Assembly: GCA_024734495.1 (NCBI GenBank)
Contig: JALMQS010000153.1
Coordinates: 11,333,715-11,397,714 of the forward strand
From: Forficula auricularia
Taxonomy: Eukaryota; Arthropoda; Insecta; Dermaptera; Forficulidae
DNA: 64,000 nt
Reading direction: 5' to 3'
This document shows positions 11,015-23,797 of this stretch, one piece after another (within the stretch, counting starts at the first letter, position 1; every line of letters starts with the position of its first letter). Under the pieces are notes generated by a model that saw nothing but the letters and a program-made list of their open reading frames with translations, did not search any database and was not told the origin of the DNA. A program made the translations under genes and the position numbers.

Positions 11015-11858
11015 CTGTGTCCACGATGACGTCGATCAGGTCCATGCTTTTGGCGAAGGCGTCTCGCAAGTTGATATGATGGAAGCTGACGATGCTGCCC
11101 TCCCGTTTCGCCCTTTCCAAGGCCTCCCGTCGTTTCAGCGCCTTTTCGCGTCTCATTTGATTTTTGTAGAACTCGGCGAAGTTGTTGACGATAATTGGAA
11201 TGGGCAGCGCGACTACCAGCACGCCACAAATGCAACAGACACTGCCTATCACTTTTCCCAGCGGGGTGGTGGGGCAGATATCCCCGTAGCCCACAGTTGT
11301 CATCGTGATCCCCGCCCACCAGAACGTCTCCGGGATACTGATGAACTTGGTGTTTGGTTCCTCCTTTTCCGCAAAATAGGCCAAACTCGAAAAAATAAGT
11401 ACGCCCATAGCCAGGAAGAGCATAAGTAAACCGAGCTCTTTATAAGAATTACGTAAAGTGAAGCCTAAACTTTGAAGCCCAGTAGAATGTCGGGCTAATT
11501 TGAGAATTCTCAAAATTCGCATAATACGAAAGATTTGCACGACGCGACGAACATCTTGAAACTGATCAGTAGCGTTCTTGTTGGTTTCGAGAAGGAAGAG
11601 CGAAACAAAGTAAGGCATAATCGCCAATAAATCAATCACATTGAGACCGCCTTTGAAAAACTTCCATTTGTTGGGTGAAGCGGAAAAACGAAGGACGTAT
11701 TCGAGGGTGAACCATGTTATGCAGACAGCCTCAACCATCGCCAATTTCGGATTGTCCTGGATGGTACCTTCATCGTTGACCTGAAGGCTCGGGATGGTAT
11801 TCAAGGTGAGGGCTATCGTAGAAAGAACGATAAACAGGATGGAGATGACAGCAATAAC
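11015..11858 (-). CDS. Shab: Shab/Kv2 voltage-gated K+ channel, S1-S6 exon
   Basis: Core exon of a delayed-rectifier Kv2 alpha subunit in the plasma membrane. The acceptor TTTCCAG precedes 11858, the donor ACAG|GTCAGT follows 11015, with phase 0 in and 1 out. The order is S1 ([19 protein letters not shown]), S2-S3, S4 voltage sensor with regularly spaced Arg/Lys ([20 protein letters not shown]), S5, pore helix ([19 protein letters not shown]), S6 with the PIP hinge ([13 protein letters not shown]), then the conserved post-S6 segment ending [12 protein letters not shown]. It is near-identical to Drosophila Shab as I know it. Oddity: the residue after GYGDI is Cys (codon TGC at 11276-11274), where Kv2 channels normally have Tyr, the external TEA-binding position. 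If the donor is not used the frame runs on to a stop at 10914. Partner exon: 60003-60397. Confidence 0.97.
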
Positions 11859-12831
11859 CTGGAAACCAAGTAAAGGGCCCGCCCGATAACATCAACGAAC
11901 TAACCTCAACAAAACTGAACCAGTTTAAGCGAAAAACAAGCCAGTCCATTCATTGAATTTCCTCTTCCAACTGCGTTCTTCTGTAAGAGAAAGTAACATA
12001 ACCACCACAGGCAGATAGAAGAACCAAACTTCTTATCATTTTTCTTTGCTTTTTCTTTTCGGTAGAAATTTTACAATCTTCACAAAGCTTTTCTAATTTT
12101 AATAAAATTAAAAAAAAAAAAAAAAATTGAAATATAAATTGTTAATTTTTAGAATCTAAAAAAAGACTATTTAACAAAAATGTAGGTTACTTACATTCGG
12201 TACTTTTATTTTGAAGAATTTGAGGGGAAATATATTAATTATTATTAGATGATAATAGGCTACTTTAAAGAGAGAAATAGAGATGCATAACAATTTTAAA
12301 AAATTAGTAAAGCGTAGAAATAAGAAAACTAAAAATTTCTCAAGAAATTATTGTAATATGAGTTTCAAACATTACGAATAATTGATTCAATGAAATGATC
12401 GTTAACTACCATAGATGAGTTCTAGATTGGTAAAAGTTTTTTTTAGCCAAAATCTATTAAATAGCAATTAGAAAATTAATTGAATTTTCTATAAAGATGG
12501 TTTAGCTTCTCTACTAATGCTTGTTATTATTGATGTTCAATGTGATAAATAAAGATCGAATTTTAGTGTTATTGTAATTTTTTTTAATAATGTCAGGATG
12601 TGACACTTTAAAACTGTCTGCCGAAAAAATTGCATTTTGTAACATCAGAGTCTGCTAAGACTTATCCAGAATAACTCTTCGAATCGATTAGAGAAGGGTA
12701 AAACGAGTTATTAAAATGGGCAACTAAGTTCGAATTTGAACTCCGCATCAGAAGAAGAATAGTTTTTGAGGAATTTGGTGTTGGTACTTGGTGAAATATT
12801 TTTTAAATTATTGGATAAAAAATAATTGGCA

Positions 12832-13021
12832 GATTTCACATTAAGATATTAAAATAATACGAATTTATTTTTGGAGAGACTTTAATCTCGACATATATAT
12901 TTCGGGTGGCTAACCCATCGTCAGGAGCAACAGAAAGTAACTAGCCACCCGAAATATATATATCGTGAATAAAGTCTCTCCAAAAATAAATTCATTTTAT
13001 TTTAATATCTTAATGTGAAAC
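12832..13021. repeat. Fold-back element with hammerhead-like core
   Basis: Arms 12832-12916 and 12940-13021, running from TTTCACATTAAGATATT at the ends to TAGCCACCCGAAATATATA near the loop. The left arm keeps the CUGACGA box on the minus strand; the right arm has lost it. Confidence 0.8.
12890..12924 (-). ncRNA. Hammerhead ribozyme-like motif
   Basis: Minus strand: CTGACGA, stem II GGGT/ACCC, GAAA, TATATAT spacer, GTC. Stem I is CTC/GAG (3 bp). Unlike its relatives it has several bases between GAAA and GUC, so a small stem III is possible. Confidence 0.5.
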
Positions 13022-13194
13022 CCACCATGGATTTTATATCCAATAATTCAGAAGAAGAAGCCCAATGTTTTATTGCTCGTAAATGGGCGTTATATAAATG
13101 CATATGTTCGTTTTTATTGAATGAGACTAGATATTTGTTATTATTATTATTTTTGCATAATTCGTACCATAGCAAATTAGTAACAGGAATAGTA

Positions 13195-13480
13195 GATAAT
13201 TGAATAAAATTAAAAACACAGAGTTTTTATTAAATGGGCCAGACGTTTCTTCAATCTATTTTGACTTCCTCATCAGTGATCCATTTTATCACTCTTTGTC
13301 AAAAAACACTATAAAACAAAACATCATTAATCTTTCTTTAACATATTCTTATAGTGTAATTGTTTTTGGACAAAGAGTAATAAAATGATGCTACTGAGAG
13401 TCAAAATAAATGGACGAAGCGTCATGGCCCATTTAATAAAAAACTCTGTGTTTTTAATTTTATCCAATTCCTTACCATTC
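13195..13480. repeat. Fold-back element (same family as 19555-19750)
   Basis: Arms share AAAACACAGAGTTTTTATTAA and GGGCCAGACGTTTC, inverted at 13400-13475. The minus-strand core at 13276-13242 reads CTGATGA...GAAACGTC but has three extra bases relative to the 19602 motif. The right arm reads CTGAGA...GAAGCGTC and is degenerate. Confidence 0.7.
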
Positions 13481-14025
13481 TTGTTACTATCATTATTATT
13501 ATTTTCATATTTTCTTCCTACATTTCAACAATTTATTTATTATACTATCGATTCGTCCTATAATATATAATAATTTGATTTAAAAAAAATCGTCATCAAA
13601 CTATACCTTTTCCATGTGTATTTTAGAAAATCACAAATGTATTTTAGGTTGTTTTTGTTATCACATTGTCTATCAAGAATAAATATTTCAAGTTTGATTA
13701 AGACTATTTTAATCGAAACTGTAACTAGAGGGCGGAAAGGAATGCCCCCGCCAAGGGTACACAAGAGGTAGGGCGCAAAATCGTTATAATAACTAATGGG
13801 GAAAAGAAATGGGAAAACATGTCTATTAAACTAATAAAATTAATCAAATTCGAGAAGAAAATTTAATTTTTAGCTTGTGTATATATTAGAGTTATAAGTG
13901 TTTTTTTTTTGGGGGGGGGGGCGCAAGATTATCTATAGATACGACTTGGATTTTAATTGAAAAATCGGTGCATTTACATCACATTGCAGATTTTGAGAAC
14001 CATAATATAACTATTATATATATAT

Positions 14026-15115
14026 ATAACCGGTGAGTTTTTATCTTAAGACAGTCCTACAACTCAAAAACAGTGGATTATATGGAAAAAAGTTTCAAAT
14101 AAAAGTTTATTTATATCGAGGAGGAAACTAAACTACGCTTCTGTTTGTCGACGTAGAACAAGCTTTCAAGGGTATTTCAAGGTCAAGTTCTGTTAATTAA
14201 ATGGAAACCTATATTCTTCTTTAAGTCACCTTATTCTACAAAAAAAACTGAACAACTTTCATTAGAACTATCTTTCATAAGACATAAAATAAACAAAATA
14301 CATTAATCAATTAGATCTCAAAAAAATCTTAATAATTATTTTTAACATTTATTGAACTTAATTAACAAAAAATAATTATTAAATAATTAATTATTAAATT
14401 GAAAAGTCACAACAATGAAAATAAGGGTTTATAATGATATTAAAACTTTGATATACTCAGATTCAAGAGATTATTTTCTACTTAATAGAATTAGTTAAAA
14501 TTCTTGAGTTTAAAAAAGTTTATTTCTCGTGTCAATCCAGTAGATAGTTATATTGTATTGCCATAATAAAAATGTAGTATTTTTTTTAAGACAGAATTGA
14601 AATGGTCTTAATTTATGGTGAATGTGGAAGAAGTGTTATGAATGCCGAGTGTCTTCCTGGTAGGAATACACCCTCACAAGCTTCATTTTATCGTGTTGTA
14701 AATCTGTTAAAAAAAATAAAGAAATTGGAACTGGAATTATTTAATAATTAAATATTTGATCATTATTATTTAATAATTAAGTTGAATAATTGTTAAGAAT
14801 AATTATTATTTAGATTTTTTGAGATCCAATTGATTCAATAATTTGTTTATTTGATGTCGTATAAAAAATAGTTCCAATGAAAGTTGTTCAGTTTTTTCTG
14901 TAGATTTAGGTAATGTAAAGAAAAATATTGGGTTCCATTTAAAAAACAGAAGTTGTCCCCGAAATACCCTTGAAAGCCTGTTCTAGGTTGACAAACAATA
15001 GCGTAGTTTAGCTTCCCCCTCGCTATAAATAAACTTTTATTTGAAACTTTCTTTTCAAATAATGCACTGTTTTTGAGTTACAAGACTGTCTCAAGATAAA
15101 AAACTCACCCGGTAT
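14026..15115. repeat. Very long inverted repeat (~1.1 kb)
   Basis: The left end CCGGTGAGTTTTTATCTTAAG and the right end CTCAAGATAAAAAACTCACC are inverted. Arms of about 350-380 bp align with indels (e.g. AAATAAAAGTTTATTTATA inverted near 15022-15042). No reading frame lies inside. Confidence 0.8.
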
Positions 15116-16242
15116 CTATCAAAAGATATTCTCATAGCTACTTTAATTTTCTTTAATTCTGTTGCAATTTTTAGTTAAGGATGTAAAAATGATAATTAAG
15201 GTCCCTCTAAGGCTATAGGTACAAAATATAAAATCACTATGTTGTAACATATAACACTATAATAAGCTTTTATCCCAGTAACTAAAAAGGAATGAAATAT
15301 AAAACTCAAATGGCTAGGAAATAAAAGAAATTTTTATAATACATACCTACGTATATTTTGATGTTTAAAATTATTTTTAAATTATACCTACAACCTTTAG
15401 ATGTCTAATTAAAAAAAAACATCTAAAAGAAAATTTTTTGGAGACAATGTTTTGAAGAAGAGTTAGTTTTTAATTTATTTGTTAGTTCTGCTACTAATTT
15501 CGGCAAAATATTTTATAACCTAGGTAAAATAATTCAACGTAGTTATTAAACCTTGAATACTTTCATATAAAAAGTTTAAAAATTAACAATAAACTCTCAA
15601 AACACCCATTCGAAATATATATGTATATCGACTTTGTTTATATAATATTTATTTTATTATATGAAACACTATCCATATTTAAATAATTATTATGAAAAAG
15701 TTCTATATGACGCTAATCATGATTATACTCTGGCCTGTTTGATGTTGACATGGTCTTCTCTTAAATTAATAACATAAGCTTTTGGTTGTTTTCCCCACCT
15801 TTGATGTTGCTATTGCCTGGTAACTATAATAGTGAGTGGGTAGACTTTTGATCCAATAAGCTCAAAAGAGATCAAAATATGTTATGTCATCTGAATATAC
15901 TACGTATAATACTCATGAATATGATTTACTTTAATCCCAAAGCTTCGTAAATATTTTTGTACCGATCTTTGGGATATTTTAAACTTAGAAAATTAAATTG
16001 TTCTCAATAAATTTTATTAATTTTAGGGAGAAATCCTTTAGTTTTTAACAATACCCTACTTGCATGACATTTAATTTTTATCTAGAAGCTAAAAAATATA
16101 TCAAAAATGAATAAAAAATGAGAAATTTGGTGTTTGATAAGGCTCTTGAAAACCTTGGAAACAGGTGGAATGTCTTCGTTAGGAAAAAGAAATACAAGAT
16201 TTCCTTATAGTCTAACCATTTATTTTCCAGAAAAACTTTCGA

Positions 16243-16276
16243 GACGTTTCAGCGGACACTCTCACGCCATCCTCAG
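16243..16276 (-). ncRNA. Hammerhead ribozyme-like motif
   Basis: Minus strand: CTGAGGA, stem II TGGCG...CCGCT region, GAAAC, GTC. Stem I is weak (GA/TC only). It is the mirror of 16688-16721, and the core is identical in both arms. Confidence 0.5.
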
Positions 16277-16687
16277 TCCTGGCTTTTCACAACATAGTAC
16301 ATTTTTCTATGCAGAAATTCATTCCTTTTCCACAGTTAACACATTATAATATGTATTTTTACCAAAGCTGGTGAGTTTTCCTAAGTCAAAATTATTATTA
16401 ATATGAGGTGAAACATGTCCATACAATTGAATATACCATATATATAATGAAATGTTTTTAAAAGCATTTTTTAAAAAGCATTTTTAATGGAAAAGATTTT
16501 AAAAACATTTCGTTATATATGGTACATGGTATATTCAATTGTATGGACATATCCACCTCATATTGATAATAATTTTAACCTAAGAAAACTCACCAGCCTT
16601 GGTAAAAATACATATTACAATGTGTCAACTGTGGAAAAGGAATGAATTTATGCATAGAAAAATGTACTATGTTGTGAAAAGCCAGGA

Positions 16688-16721
16688 CTGAGGATGGCGC
16701 GAGAACATCCGCTGAAACGTC
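16688..16721 (+). ncRNA. Hammerhead ribozyme-like motif
   Basis: CTGAGGA, then TGGCGCGAGAACATCCGCT forming stem II, then GAAACGTC. The arms differ in the stem II loop, but both core boxes are kept. Confidence 0.5.
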
Positions 16722-18099
16722 TCGAAAGTTTTTCTTGTTTCCAAGGTTTTCAAGAGCCTCATCAAACACCAAATTTCTAATTTAAAACATTAATTGTACC
16801 CTATCTAAATAAAAAATATTTCTAGTTTAAATTAACATTTAAAATTTGCCAATAGCTCTTTAAAACGCTTTGAAACGCTTCATGGGCTGTTGTGACGTCA
16901 GCATCTTACCTTGATCCGGGGTATGTTCACTTGGTTCTAATTGGCTATTTGGAAGATACTACGTCACACAGGCTTCCATATGCCTCGGCCCGTTTTTCTG
17001 TATCCACAATCTATTCAAATTTCTTTGCTTATAACTTTGTTATAAGTAAATGCATTAAAAAAATATTATGGGGCGGTGTTCTTTAACTATAAAGGGCCAT
17101 TATTAGCAAATAAAAAAATTATGTGAAGTACCCATATATTAGTTTTGATCTGTATTTTATTTTATTTTTTATTATATTTAGAAAAAATATATTAAATTTT
17201 GTATTTTTCACAATAATAGTCTTAATCAAACTTACCAATTTTTTGCTAATTAATATCAAAGAAATGATCTAAAAATTTATAGAAAATACAATTAAACTCA
17301 ACCATGCATGATCTTATCAAAAAACTTATATCAAAATCTAATATAAAAAATATTAAAAGGTATCTCCGTATATAAATGAAAATTACCTTTATACATATTT
17401 GAGAAAATATTTAAATATTAAAGTTTATTTTAGAGGGAATACTTAATTGTGAAAATTACTTATCGAAATAAACAAAAAAAATAATCAAATATTTTTCTTT
17501 TTATTTCATGATTTTTTTTACAAGATCTTGAACAAAAAACACTAAAAAAAAAATTAAAAATTTTATAAAAATTAGAAAAACTCTGTAAAAATTGATTGCC
17601 AATCAGAGATCTTATATTCGTAACCGACCACCTGATTTATTATTTTATATTTTTTTAAACGTAGGTGCACTTTAAATGAAATATGAAAAATACGTCCCAA
17701 AAAAAGGACAAGAAGACACCGGAGAAAAAAAATGAAGACATTTACTGAATGAGCAGAGGAAAAAATTAAATCATATATATATTCTCCTTCAAAACCAATA
17801 TATAGCGATATTTTTCTTTATACGCTGCAATATCTTTGTTTGGCTTCTTGGGAAGAATATACATAAAATGAAATTTTCTCTTAAATGGGTCTAACAAAGG
17901 TTCTGCCCCCACTCCCTGGTTTTGTAAGTGATAGGGAGATTTATTTCTAATTCTATATATGTATATTTATTTGTTTTTTTAAATATACATATATTTAAAG
18001 TTTCATTTTTTTCATATCTAAATTTCTAAATAATTTTAAAAATAAATAAATAAATGATATCTAAAACTGAAATGAAAAATAAAATTACGTTTACAATAA

Positions 18100-19060
18100 G
18101 ACTACTTGATCAAAATGCACAGATCTAAATTGTAAATAAAGCAAATTAGGTGGTCCATTTCTATCTAAAAAAATAACTCTAATTACATAGTGTGTGGGGT
18201 GATGACGAATGCAAAATAGTGCTAGTGGTGTGTGTAGTACAAATATTAAGTAATTAAGAACTAGATTTCAGGCAATTATGTATGTATTATGTTTAGAAGA
18301 GATAGCGGTAGTAGAAGATAAAGTAACAGACAAGGAAGACGAACAAATGGATGTCAACAACAACCACAACAAGACACAGTAACATAACAAACAACAGTAT
18401 GGAAAGACAAAACAACATCACAGATAATAGAGAGAAGAAGATAAGAGAGTTTCGAGCAAATTAGTGATTGGGGAGAAGGTGCAGCATGCGACACAAACAC
18501 ACACACGAAACAATATTGGTGGGGAGAGAGTCAGGGTTCAAAAAAGGCTCAAAATGCAACAATGGATACTAATTTCAAGGGCATACAAGTATTAATTAAT
18601 GGAACAAAAAATTACAGATGAGTGTAGTTAGAATTAATACCAAATAAATAACTAAATAAACAAACAAAAAATGTGTGAAATAAAGACACAACAAACACAA
18701 AAAGGGCGGGTTTAGTAATGGTAGTGCCCCAGTGCAACTCCAAACAGGGCATTTGCCAGTACCAAAAACCAGGAAAATAAAAATGAGTTACCAAAAAATC
18801 AACTTAAAAAAAATGAAAAAAAATACCAGGGGCAAATGCAATGTCGGGATAACTTTGTTAAGGGTATCGGAATTCATCCCCTTTGATTTTCGTGACGTAC
18901 TGGTCATATCACTACTGCCCCTTCCAATATCTACACTCACTTAGAGACAGAAAAACATTTTTGTTTTGTTTTATATTTTGAAGGATTAGTCAAGGAGTTA
19001 TGATCGTGTGTGTCTTGTGTTCGCTCGAAGAATCAATCAGCAGCGGTCTCCGAAGGAAAG
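18100..19060. other. Shab: Purine/CA-rich intronic sequence
   Basis: Unlike the surrounding AT-rich repeats, this is enriched for CAACAA, GAGAGA and CACACA words and shows no inverted repeat. No splice-flanked open exon was found. It may be ancestral, non-transposon intron. Confidence 0.35.
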
Positions 19061-19554
19061 AAAAAAAAAAGAGAAACAGAGAAAGATGTTTAATAAGAAT
19101 TAGAGAAAGTTCAATGTTAGTTACATTTAGCTGGAAGATAAGCTGAGAGAAATTTAATTAAAATTAACAAATTAAAATTATCTCATCATTGTACCTAGAT
19201 ATGTTTTTGCACTCTCTGTTTACGTGAGATGCATATTAATGAGTTAAAAAAATTTAATAAATTTTTTATCTGCTACTTTGGGTAAGAAAAACATTTTAAG
19301 TGACGTCATCTTTGTAGTCTTTCTGTCGAACGATCCTTCTAGCCAGACTTTTGAATTAAATTGTCTAAAATATATACTTTTACTATATCTATTCGCATGA
19401 GTATAATCGTGACTTCAAATATCATTTTGATGCATAGAGTCGCGGGATATTATTACAACTTTAAAAGATATATAGTAAATTAGCTTGAAATGCTTAAATT
19501 AATAATGTTTCACTCGCATCCATAATAAATATTTTTGTATCAGGTATAGCAGGG

Positions 19555-19750
19555 AACTGGAGTAAATAACAAAAAACACAGAGCTCCCATTAAATGGGCC
19601 AGACGTTTCGTCAATTTATTTTGACTTCCTCAGTGGCCAATTCAATCACTTTTTGTCAAAAAACAGCTTCACTATTCGATGTTTTGTCGATAAATTGACG
19701 AAACGTCCGGCCCATTTAATAATAACTCTGTGTTTTTTATTATTTAGTCC
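19555..19750. repeat. Fold-back element
   Basis: The arms start at GTAAATAACAAAAAACACAGAG and end CTCTGTGTTTTTTATTATTTA. The left arm carries a complete hammerhead core; the right arm keeps only AAATTGACGAAACGTCCGGCC. Confidence 0.8.
19602..19633 (-). ncRNA. Hammerhead ribozyme-like motif, best-formed in window
   Basis: Minus strand: CTGAGGA, stem II GTCAA/TTGAC (5 bp, fully paired), GAAAC, GTC. Stem I GGCCA/TGGCC is 5 bp and fully paired. All invariant core positions are present and stem III is reduced to the ACGU palindrome. Confidence 0.7.
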
Positions 19751-20385
19751 AGTTCTCTGCTATTCCTGATACAAAAATGTTTAAATTAATTATTATTATT
19801 CTGTAATACTATAGAAACTTATTTTTTTATTTATTTAATTATTATTATTTTTTTTTTAGAAAACTTAATGAAAAACGAAAATGTATTTTGCGAAATAATT
19901 TAATTTAGGAAACCTAAAGAAATAGGTATTGATTTCGTAACTACAAAAACAAGTCTAGCTAGAATTTATAATTAAATTTACTTAAATTTTCGCGACATTT
20001 CAACAATCTATATATAACTATTTCAAGCTTTTTATGTTCTTTATTAAATTTCATTATGTATGATCCAAATAAATCAGAACATAATTATTTATGAAATATA
20101 GGTATTGGCATTGTAAGCTCGTGAGTAGTTTTTTTTTTAATTTTTGAAAAAAAATTCATCTATTTTTCAAAAATAAAACACTCAAAAATGTTTGTATTAA
20201 TTATATAATTATTTATGTTTATCTACCGAATCTATCTCTACATAATATGAGTAAATAATAAATAATTATTTAATAAGTCGAAAGAATTAAGTATCTTTTT
20301 TTGAAAATTAGATGGTAGATTTTTACAAAAATCAACTAGATGGCTGAAACCAAAATATATTATTAAAAAAGATTCCAAATTTAAG

Positions 20386-20632
20386 ATCAAAATTTCAAAG
20401 ATTTTAGTAGAAATAATTTTATATTGCTTATCAGAGGAGGTTCATCCCCTCAGGAGCCGAACCTGAGAATCAACATGCAATATTTATATTGCGAGTCTGA
20501 GAGATTTTTGTCTCAAGGGTTAGATCAACTGCCCGGAAAGCATGTTGATTCTCAGGTTTAACTCCTGAGGGGATGAACCCTCTCTGATAAGCAATATAAA
20601 ATGATTTCTACTAAAATCTTTGAAATTTTGAC
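20386..20632. repeat. Inverted repeat, ~92-bp arms
   Basis: Arms 20386-20476 and 20540-20632, from AAAATTTCAAAGATTTTAG to GATTCTCAGG. No ribozyme box is recognised. Confidence 0.8.
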
Positions 20633-21924
20633 CCGAAATCTAGAATCTTTCTGAATAATAAATAATTATGTTAAGATTTATGTGGATCGCACATGTGCAA
20701 TTTAATCAAGAACATAAGATGCTTGAAGAAGGCATCGCGCCGACTATCAAAATGTCATCCATTCTATTGTAATGCAAGTAGCATGATTGTGTTTGTATTT
20801 ATTTATTTATTTTCTACTTTACAAACTCAACTGAATGATTAATCTATAATGTTAAATTTATTTTTAATAAGACCATTTCAAAGTATATCTGACCACACAA
20901 TGAATAATAGATTATTTTAATTATGTAGTTTTTGAATATCTCAGCTGATCTTTTTTTTAAACACAGACACATAAAACAATAAATTAGCTTAAATTAAAAA
21001 TATGCTTAATGAATAGCTCGAGATATATAGAATTTCAATTTCGGTCTATAAAAATTCAATTGCAACTCTCAAGAGCCATTCATCACGCTTGTATTTTAAG
21101 ATTTAGTATTTGTTTTTCAATTTACAAAAGCTGAGAAGAGAAATAGAAAGTGTGAAAGATCTATCCTAGTATAACAAGAAAGTCAGTAGATAATAATAAA
21201 TTAGATTATAAATATATAAGTACTTTATATATTAGGTAGGTTTATGTATTAGCAAAATTAAAAACACACATAAAGAGACTAGCCAAGTCCTCAATTAGCT
21301 AGTTAACTGGATTTTATTTTTTAATAATTAAGTGATTAATCTAAATTTAAATGATTTAGTGATAAGCCTTGTGTCTAGACGAATATTATCCGGAAAATTA
21401 TGCTTTTGACAAATGAATTAAAAACAAGAATACAAGAGAGAAATTTTCAAAATCACAAATTTTAATTTAGCATTTTATGATAGAAATGTCGAGGTACAGA
21501 AAATCCTACCATTTTCCAGCTTTAGTTCAAAAAGAAAGAGTTAAAAATTTCTTGAAAGTTTTTAGTTCGAACTTTTTAAACTAGAAAACCAGAAATGTGA
21601 GATAGCTCGTTTTGAATAGCCAACATTTTGCCACAAAACGAACTTTTTACGACATCTCGTACTACAATCTACACACCGAAATAGAAAAAATTATTCTTGA
21701 AAAGTATTTTTTTCACGTTTCAGGTATTCTCACGAATAATCATAAAAATTAATTAAACATTTTAAGTGAATCAGTTAATTATGCCCCCCCCCCCCGGTGG
21801 CTTTTGCAGATTCAGCGTGCCGAGTAATTAATAAATTTTATATACCCAGAGCTGTTAAAGCTTATATTTTTGTGATTAAATTCCGTAAAGTTTGAAATTG
21901 TATTTAAATACCACATAATTAATT

Positions 21925-22275
21925 ATAACTATTTATTGAACACAAACAACAAATAATACAAAATATAACTATGACATTTCGATCAGCCTACTCTGAAATC
22001 GTTCTTATATATGAGCACTCCCTCGAATTTAAGTTAACTGATTTGACCATGTCATTGTCCAGTTCTATATAGGCTGTGAGTACAGTCCAGCCAAAAACTC
22101 AGAAAACTAGTGAGCCCAGCGCCATCTTGGTATACCGGATTACATGTTTTGAAATTGGACTTGATGCTCAATTGCTCATATTTGCGAACGATAGCAGAAT
22201 AAGCCGATCGAAATGTCGTAGTTATTTGTATTATTTGATGTTTATGTTCGATAAATAGTTATAATTAATTAAGTG
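21925..22275. repeat. Short fold-back/MITE-like element
   Basis: Ends TAATTAATTATAACTATTTA and TAAATAGTTATAATTAATTA, then GAACACAAACAACAAATAATAC inverted. The termini are shared with the composite repeat at 1965-2935. Confidence 0.75.
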
Positions 22276-22395
22276 TGATTTAAACAAAATTTCAACCTTC
22301 GATTAATAAATTGATTATCAGATGCTTAGGTTTGATTACCGAAGGGAAGATGGCTTCTTTCCTAAGTACATGCACTCAAAGGATACCTATAATAA

Positions 22396-23045
22396 CACTG
22401 CTCGACAAAATTAAAACAAAATTCCCCCCGCAAACCTAACATTGGATTCGAGTAGAATTCTTATACGCTGATTATCATGCAATTTCCCGATCTTTTACAA
22501 CACGTCAGAATTTTGAGATATTATCTGTCAAAATGACGAAAAAGCCCATTTTGACCTATTTTAGAGTCCCATTAAGTATTAAATAGAAATATTTGAAAAG
22601 AAAATATTCTATTGACGTAATAGAAAACAGTTTCTCTTTGATTTTCAAATTACCACTCGTTTTTAGCTCAATTGGAACTCGAGTTATAAATAAAAAACTA
22701 AGACCTTATGTTTTAATTATGTTTATTATCCTTTATAATCACGTAGTTTTAGTTCTTTAATTACAACTCGAGTTCCAATTGAGCCAGAAACAAGTGGTAA
22801 TTTGAAAATCAAAGAGGAAGCTGTTCTCCACTACGCCAACAAAATATTTTGATTTCAAATAATGCTCTTTAATATTTAATGGGACTCGAAAATAGGTAAA
22901 AATGGTCTCTTCCGTCATTTCGATCTATGATATCTCAAAACTCTGACGTGTTGTAAAAAATCGGAATATTGCATAAAAATCAGCGTATAAACCTCAACTG
23001 GAAACCATGGTTAGGTTTACGGAGAAAATTTTGTGTCGAACAGTG
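22396..23045. mobile_element. Long-TIR DNA element, 650 bp
   Basis: Ends CACTGCTCGACAAAATT and AATTTTGTGTCGAACAGTG; inverted arms of about 290 bp. Flanking TAA is duplicated (22393-22395 and 23046-23048), or TA if the boundary is shifted. It is noncoding. Confidence 0.7.
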
Positions 23046-23797
23046 TAATCAAACCTTTTTAATACTGTCTTTGTGGAATGATACTAATAATTTCTTTCAG
23101 GTTCTGATCTCTTGTATTCATCTATCAATTTTACATGTTGATTTTCCGGATAAAATTTTGTGATAAACAGAACAAGGTGAGATTATTTTTGTTTTTTAAC
23201 TAAAGTGTAACTAGAAAAACTTCCGGATAGTGAAATGTGCTCTAATTATTAAATAAAAATCTAAGGAAATATTTTACAAAAGAATGACGTTTTGTACCTT
23301 AAATGGAGAGTTGGTTTTTCAAATTTAGACAATGACATTAAGTAAAGAATTAATTAACTAGTGAATGCGTGAGTAGGATCTGGGCTATTCAGAGCGTGAA
23401 AATGTCACTCTTGCAGTCGAATTGAATCCCGAAACTGATTGCAATGGGACAACCGCAGCCAGTTGCCCTTTCTCTATATATGTACTATACTTTCAATTAA
23501 TTAATTGCATTAGAAACAAAAAGAATAGTTGAGAGCACTCCTATAAAAAGCTCAAGAAGTGCTTGTGACCCAGCCTAGCTATATTTGAGCTCATTTGGAT
23601 TTGGCCCACCCTGGAAAAAGTTTCATTTGAGTGGAGGAGATGATGATTGGATGATTTTAGAGGAGAGAGAATTACAATAGTTTCAGGCCATTTCAATTTT
23701 CTTGATCCAAAGTCAATTTCATTCATCTAATAATAATTGAATGACAAAAAGAAAAAGATTATTATTTGTAATAGGAATGAAGAGCTGAAAATTTTTT

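Larger units (their letters stand above)
16117..16785. repeat. Fold-back element with two hammerhead-like cores
   Basis: The ends GAAATTTGGTGTTTGATAAGG and CATCAAACACCAAATTTC are inverted, and the arms of about 300-350 bp meet near 16475. The left arm has about 70 bp extra around 16165-16230. Each arm holds a core CTGAGGA...GAAACGTC. Confidence 0.85.

Noticed and set aside
11004..11429. 141-residue plus-strand frame across the Shab pore exon
   Set aside because: Antisense shadow of a strongly conserved exon; no domain resemblance and no own splice or promoter context.
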